Below are positions 7,489 to 9,897 of a DNA stretch of 9,897 nucleotides, piece after piece. Position numbers and translations under genes: made by a program. Source of the stretch: Rubritepida sp. (GTDB lineage: Bacteria > Pseudomonadota > Alphaproteobacteria > Acetobacterales > Acetobacteraceae). The notes under the pieces were generated by a model. That model was not told the DNA's origin and searched no databases. It saw only the letters and a list, made by a program, of their open reading frames with translations. Location of the stretch: assembly GCA_014376425.1 (NCBI GenBank), contig JACMRO010000305.1, forward strand, positions 1-9,897. Direction: 5' to 3'. Positions within the stretch are counted from its first letter, which is position 1; each line of letters starts with the position of its first letter.

Positions 7489-8502
7489 TCAACGCTGGCG
7501 GGTGGTGGCAACCGGCAGGGGGCTGGCAATGGGCAGGCCAGGGGGCGTGGCAGTGGCAGTGGCAGGGAGGCTCGCCGGGTCGGGTGTGGTGGCGTTGCGG
7601 ATGATGGTCTGCACGCCGCCGCTGGCCTGTTCGGCCGCCACATAGGCCACGTCACCCCAGAAGCGGTCGAGCCGGCCGCGGGCGACCTCCTCGAGTTGGA
7701 CGACGCGGCCCAGCTCCATCCCATCCCGCCGCGTCACCACCCATTGCAGGTCGACCAGCTGCTGGTTCGCGCGCGGGGATGGCTCGACGCGGACCACCGC
7801 GGTCAGGCCATATTCGGCGCCCTCGGCCGCGTCCTGCACCACGAAGCCCAGGTTGGACATGAAGGCGCGCATCCGCGCCGCCAGCACCTGGGCGCCATCG
7901 CCCGGTGCGCCACTGACCGGCAAGAAGCGGATGCGCGGCGGCCCGGCCAGGATGGCGCCGGGGGTGGCCGAGGCGCGCGCCGCCTGCACCGAAAGCAGCA
8001 GCTGGGTGATGCCCGGCACCGCCTGGGTGGCGACGGCGGCAAGGCTGTCAGGGGTGGGCTCGGCCCAGGCCCGCAGCGGCACCGGCCGGCCGTCCAGCAC
8101 GCCCTGGCTGACCCCATCGGCGTTGCGCAGGGTGAAGCGGGGGCGGACCGTGGCACCCAGATTATCGGCGCTGATATCGAGCTGCCAGTCCAGCGGCAGC
8201 GGGGTGTCGACGGCGATGGCCGGCACGTCGCGCGCCTGCAGCCCCTCGGTCACGACCTGCGCCAGGCGGCGCGAATCGGCTTCACCCAGCAGGGCCTGAG
8301 GCGGCGGCGGCACCGCCAGCCGCACCGCCAGCGGAATGGCGAGCCAGGCGGCGTTGCGCCCGGGATTGCCACGAAACGGCTGCGACAGGTCGCCGCAGCC
8401 GCCAAGGACGAGGGTGGCCAGGCACAGCAGGGCGCTGATCCTGCTGCGCGCGCCTGACACGCGGTCGCCGGCCGGGCCAGGTGTGGTTGCAGGGCGCTTC
8501 AC
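7489..8502 (-). CDS. Predicted lipoprotein of unknown function
   Basis: 337 residues from GTG 8502. That start overlaps the pgeF stop as GTGA and places a lipoprotein signal at the N-terminus: basic residues to ~21, a hydrophobic stretch (ISALLCLATLVL), and the lipobox LGGC at 33-36, so Cys36 would be lipidated. The mature protein is expected in the periplasm, anchored to a membrane. Residues ~55-290 show alternating strands and helices with no family I can name; a conserved-looking block near the end reads LDRFWGDVAYVAAEQASGG. The tail is rich in Pro, Ala and Thr and includes a repeated Ala-Thr run. The open frame extends upstream to 8649, but that would overlap pgeF by about 150 bp and hide the signal peptide. 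Position between pgeF and prs suggests an envelope role, but no function is assigned. Confidence 0.85.
   Translation of the reverse strand: MKRPATTPGPAGDRVSGARSRISALLCLATLVLGGCGDLSQPFRGNPGRNAAWLAIPLAVRLAVPPPPQALLGEADSRRLAQVVTEGLQARDVPAIAVDTPLPLDWQLDISADNLGATVRPRFTLRNADGVSQGVLDGRPVPLRAWAEPTPDSLAAVATQAVPGITQLLLSVQAARASATPGAILAGPPRIRFLPVSGAPGDGAQVLAARMRAFMSNLGFVVQDAAEGAEYGLTAVVRVEPSPRANQQLVDLQWVVTRRDGMELGRVVQLEEVARGRLDRFWGDVAYVAAEQASGGVQTIIRNATTPDPASLPATATATPPGLPIASPLPVATTRQR
7548..7565. repeat. Hexanucleotide repeat (TGGCAG)x3
   Basis: Three perfect TGGCAG units near the 3' end of the lipoprotein gene. On the minus strand they encode the ATATA run in the Pro/Ala/Thr-rich tail. Too short to call a contingency locus. 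Confidence 0.75.
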
Positions 8503-9239
8503 AGGCCGATCGCCGAGAGCTGGTGGCCGATCGGGCCTTCGCGCCCCAGGGTGCGCCGGCGGTGGCTGAAGAAGCGGGCGGGGTCGCCCAGCGTGTCGTC
8601 GCCGGTGGCATGGCCGGCGGCGCCGGCGGCGGCGAGGCGGGCGAGGCAATAGCCGGGCAGGTCGAAGTGCCAGTGTTCGGCCTGGCCGCCGGTGAAGAAG
8701 GCCCCATCCGCCGGGTCACGCGCCAGCACGGCGTCGCGCAGGTCGGCGCCGACCTCGTAGCTGGCCTGGGCGATGCAGGGGCCGACCACGGCCACGATGT
8801 CACGCGCGCCCAGCGCCCGCATGGCGTCCAGCGTGGCTTCCAGCACGCCGGCCAAGGCGCCCCGCCAGCCGGCATGGGCCGCGCCGATCACGCCATCTTC
8901 CCCGCCACTGCCCGCGAACAGCACCGGCGCGCAATCGGCGGTGACGATGCCCAGCAGCAGCCCGGGCCGCGCGGTGACCAGCGCATCGGCCACCGGCCGG
9001 GTGGACCACGGCGCGTCCAGCACCGCCACCGCCGTGCCATGCACCTGATGCACGGCCATCAGCGCCTCCGGCCGATAGCCCAGCGCGCCGGCGGCCAGAC
9101 CGCGATTTTCAGATACGCGCATCGGCAAGTCGTCGCTACGGTCGGAGCAGTTGAGGCTGGCGAAGCCGCCTTCGCTAACCCCGCCCTGGCGGGTGAAGAA
9201 GCCATGCCGCCTGTGGGCCAGAGCCGGGTGGGTGATCAT
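8499..9239 (-). CDS. pgeF: Peptidoglycan editing factor PgeF (YfiH / laccase-domain protein)
   Basis: 246 residues, the normal length for the family. The three metal-ligand residues of YfiH-type proteins are visible: His67 in HQVHG (64-68), Cys103 in TADCAPVLF (100-108) and His122 in GAAHAGWRG (119-127). The N-terminus has the usual HGFFTRQGGVS segment and the C-terminal part has VGPCIAQASYEVG and FFSHRRR. The family was long called multicopper polyphenol oxidase. In E. coli PgeF edits peptidoglycan precursors by removing wrongly incorporated L-Ser in place of L-Ala, and purine-nucleoside phosphorylase activity is described for relatives. ATG 9239 overlaps the upstream stop as ATGA, with AGGG five bases before it. 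The longer in-frame start at 9281 would overlap the methyltransferase gene and is less likely. Its own stop overlaps the lipoprotein GTG. Confidence 0.95.
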   Translation of the reverse strand: MITHPALAHRRHGFFTRQGGVSEGGFASLNCSDRSDDLPMRVSENRGLAAGALGYRPEALMAVHQVHGTAVAVLDAPWSTRPVADALVTARPGLLLGIVTADCAPVLFAGSGGEDGVIGAAHAGWRGALAGVLEATLDAMRALGARDIVAVVGPCIAQASYEVGADLRDAVLARDPADGAFFTGGQAEHWHFDLPGYCLARLAAAGAAGHATGDDTLGDPARFFSHRRRTLGREGPIGHQLSAIGL

Positions 9240-9897
9240 TCGAACCCTGCTGGCACAGGATGGCCGGGCTGTCCAAGGCACAAAACCTTGAACAGGCTGC
9301 CCATGCCCTCCGCGGTGATAAGGCGCTGGGCGCCGGAGAGGATCAGGCCAGCCTGCGCGGGCGCGCTGCGGGCCAGCATGGCGGCGCGGCTGACCAGGCC
9401 GAGGCGCTGCAGGAACAACCCCATGGGGAGCGGGCCATGCACCGCGGCGGCGCCGGCCGCCCGGGCCAGCGCCGCGAAATCGACATGCGCCGTCAGGTCG
9501 GCCTGGCCGGGCGCCGCCAGCGGGTCGGCTGCGGCGTGGTGGCGCAGCGCCTGCAGGGTATCGCCAATGCGTGCCTCGGCCGGGACGCCATGGCCGCCAT
9601 CGCCAGCCGGGCCATAATCCAGGAATAGCGCGGTGCCGCCTTGCTGCGACAGCCGTTGTGCGAGCTGCGCGACCAAGCTGCGGGCGGGCTCCGCGGTTTG
9701 TGCCACGGTGCCGTCCGGGGCGTCGGCCAGGGCGACCTGGGCGGGCAATTCGACGAAGCGCCCGTCGTCCACCCAGCGCTCCATCCAGCCACCGCCGCGG
9801 CGAATGAACTGTCGGATCGGCAAGGCATCGAGGAATTCATTCGCGATCACGATGGCGGGGCCGGGTGGCACTTCGGCCACGCTGCCGCACCATTGCA
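9236..9897 (-). CDS. SAM-dependent methyltransferase, MidA/NDUFAF7 (COG1565) family, C-terminal part
   Basis: The frame is open to the window edge, so the N-terminal part, including the SAM-binding glycine-rich loop, is missing; the GTG at 9880 is internal. What remains (~220 residues) shows family landmarks: NEFLDALPIRQF after a VPPGPAIVIA strand, ALFLDYGPAG, then GDTLQALRHH, PGQADLTAHVDF and HGPLPMGLFLQRLG. In mitochondria the relative NDUFAF7 dimethylates an arginine of a complex I subunit; bacterial members are presumed protein methyltransferases but are poorly characterised. The gene ends at TGA 9236-9238, which overlaps the pgeF start as ATGA. That overlap points to translational coupling. 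Confidence 0.9.
   Translation of the reverse strand, partial: QWCGSVAEVPPGPAIVIANEFLDALPIRQFIRRGGGWMERWVDDGRFVELPAQVALADAPDGTVAQTAEPARSLVAQLAQRLSQQGGTALFLDYGPAGDGGHGVPAEARIGDTLQALRHHAAADPLAAPGQADLTAHVDFAALARAAGAAAVHGPLPMGLFLQRLGLVSRAAMLARSAPAQAGLILSGAQRLITAEGMGSLFKVLCLGQPGHPVPAGFE
9245..9248 (-). promoter_or_regulatory. Ribosome binding site of pgeF
   Basis: AGGG (in AGCAGGG) on the minus strand, 5 nt before ATG 9239. It lies within the end of the methyltransferase gene and supports the shorter pgeF start. Confidence 0.55.

Noticed and set aside
8481..9617. A 378-residue + strand open frame opposite pgeF and the methyltransferase gene
   Set aside because: It lies across two minus-strand genes with intact catalytic motifs; the translation is low complexity.

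Overview
The window is GC-rich and gene-dense. Its gene content and GC-rich codon use suggest an alphaproteobacterium, most likely of the Acetobacteraceae (Roseomonas-like). This is inferred from family resemblance, because no rRNA or other marker gene is present. No tRNA, rRNA, CRISPR array, insertion sequence or phage gene was recognised, and the region looks like ordinary chromosome.

The left part (1-2591) reads on the + strand. It holds the 3' end of a HugZ-type split-barrel/DUF2470 protein, then a 159-bp gap that is the only sizeable intergenic space. Next come a complete ATP-type PEP carboxykinase gene (pckA) and a small DUF2237 gene whose TTG start directly abuts the pckA stop codon.

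The rest (2595-9897) is one tightly packed minus-strand gene train. Read 5' to 3' it is: a MidA/NDUFAF7-type methyltransferase (truncated by the window edge), pgeF, a predicted lipoprotein of unknown function, prs, two tandem beta-class-like glutathione S-transferases, a histidine phosphatase, and a large TPR plus GT4 glycosyltransferase. Junctions are 4-nt ATGA/GTGA overlaps or gaps of 12, 13 and 39 nt, so co-transcription with translational coupling is likely. No promoter was recognised inside this train. The histidine phosphatase/glycosyltransferase junction is unusual: three copies of a 24-bp tandem repeat lie there, in frame with the glycosyltransferase.

The two gene sets converge with only 3 bp between stop codons (2591/2595), where an interrupted 11-bp hairpin sits. 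Functionally the window mixes central metabolism (PckA, Prs), envelope-related functions (PgeF, lipoprotein, glycosyltransferase) and detoxification (GSTs). I see no convincing new multi-gene system. The points most worth checking are the 24-bp in-frame repeat with its non-canonical start, the unassigned lipoprotein between pgeF and prs, the GST duplication that includes its translation signals, and the PckA-DUF2237 coupling.
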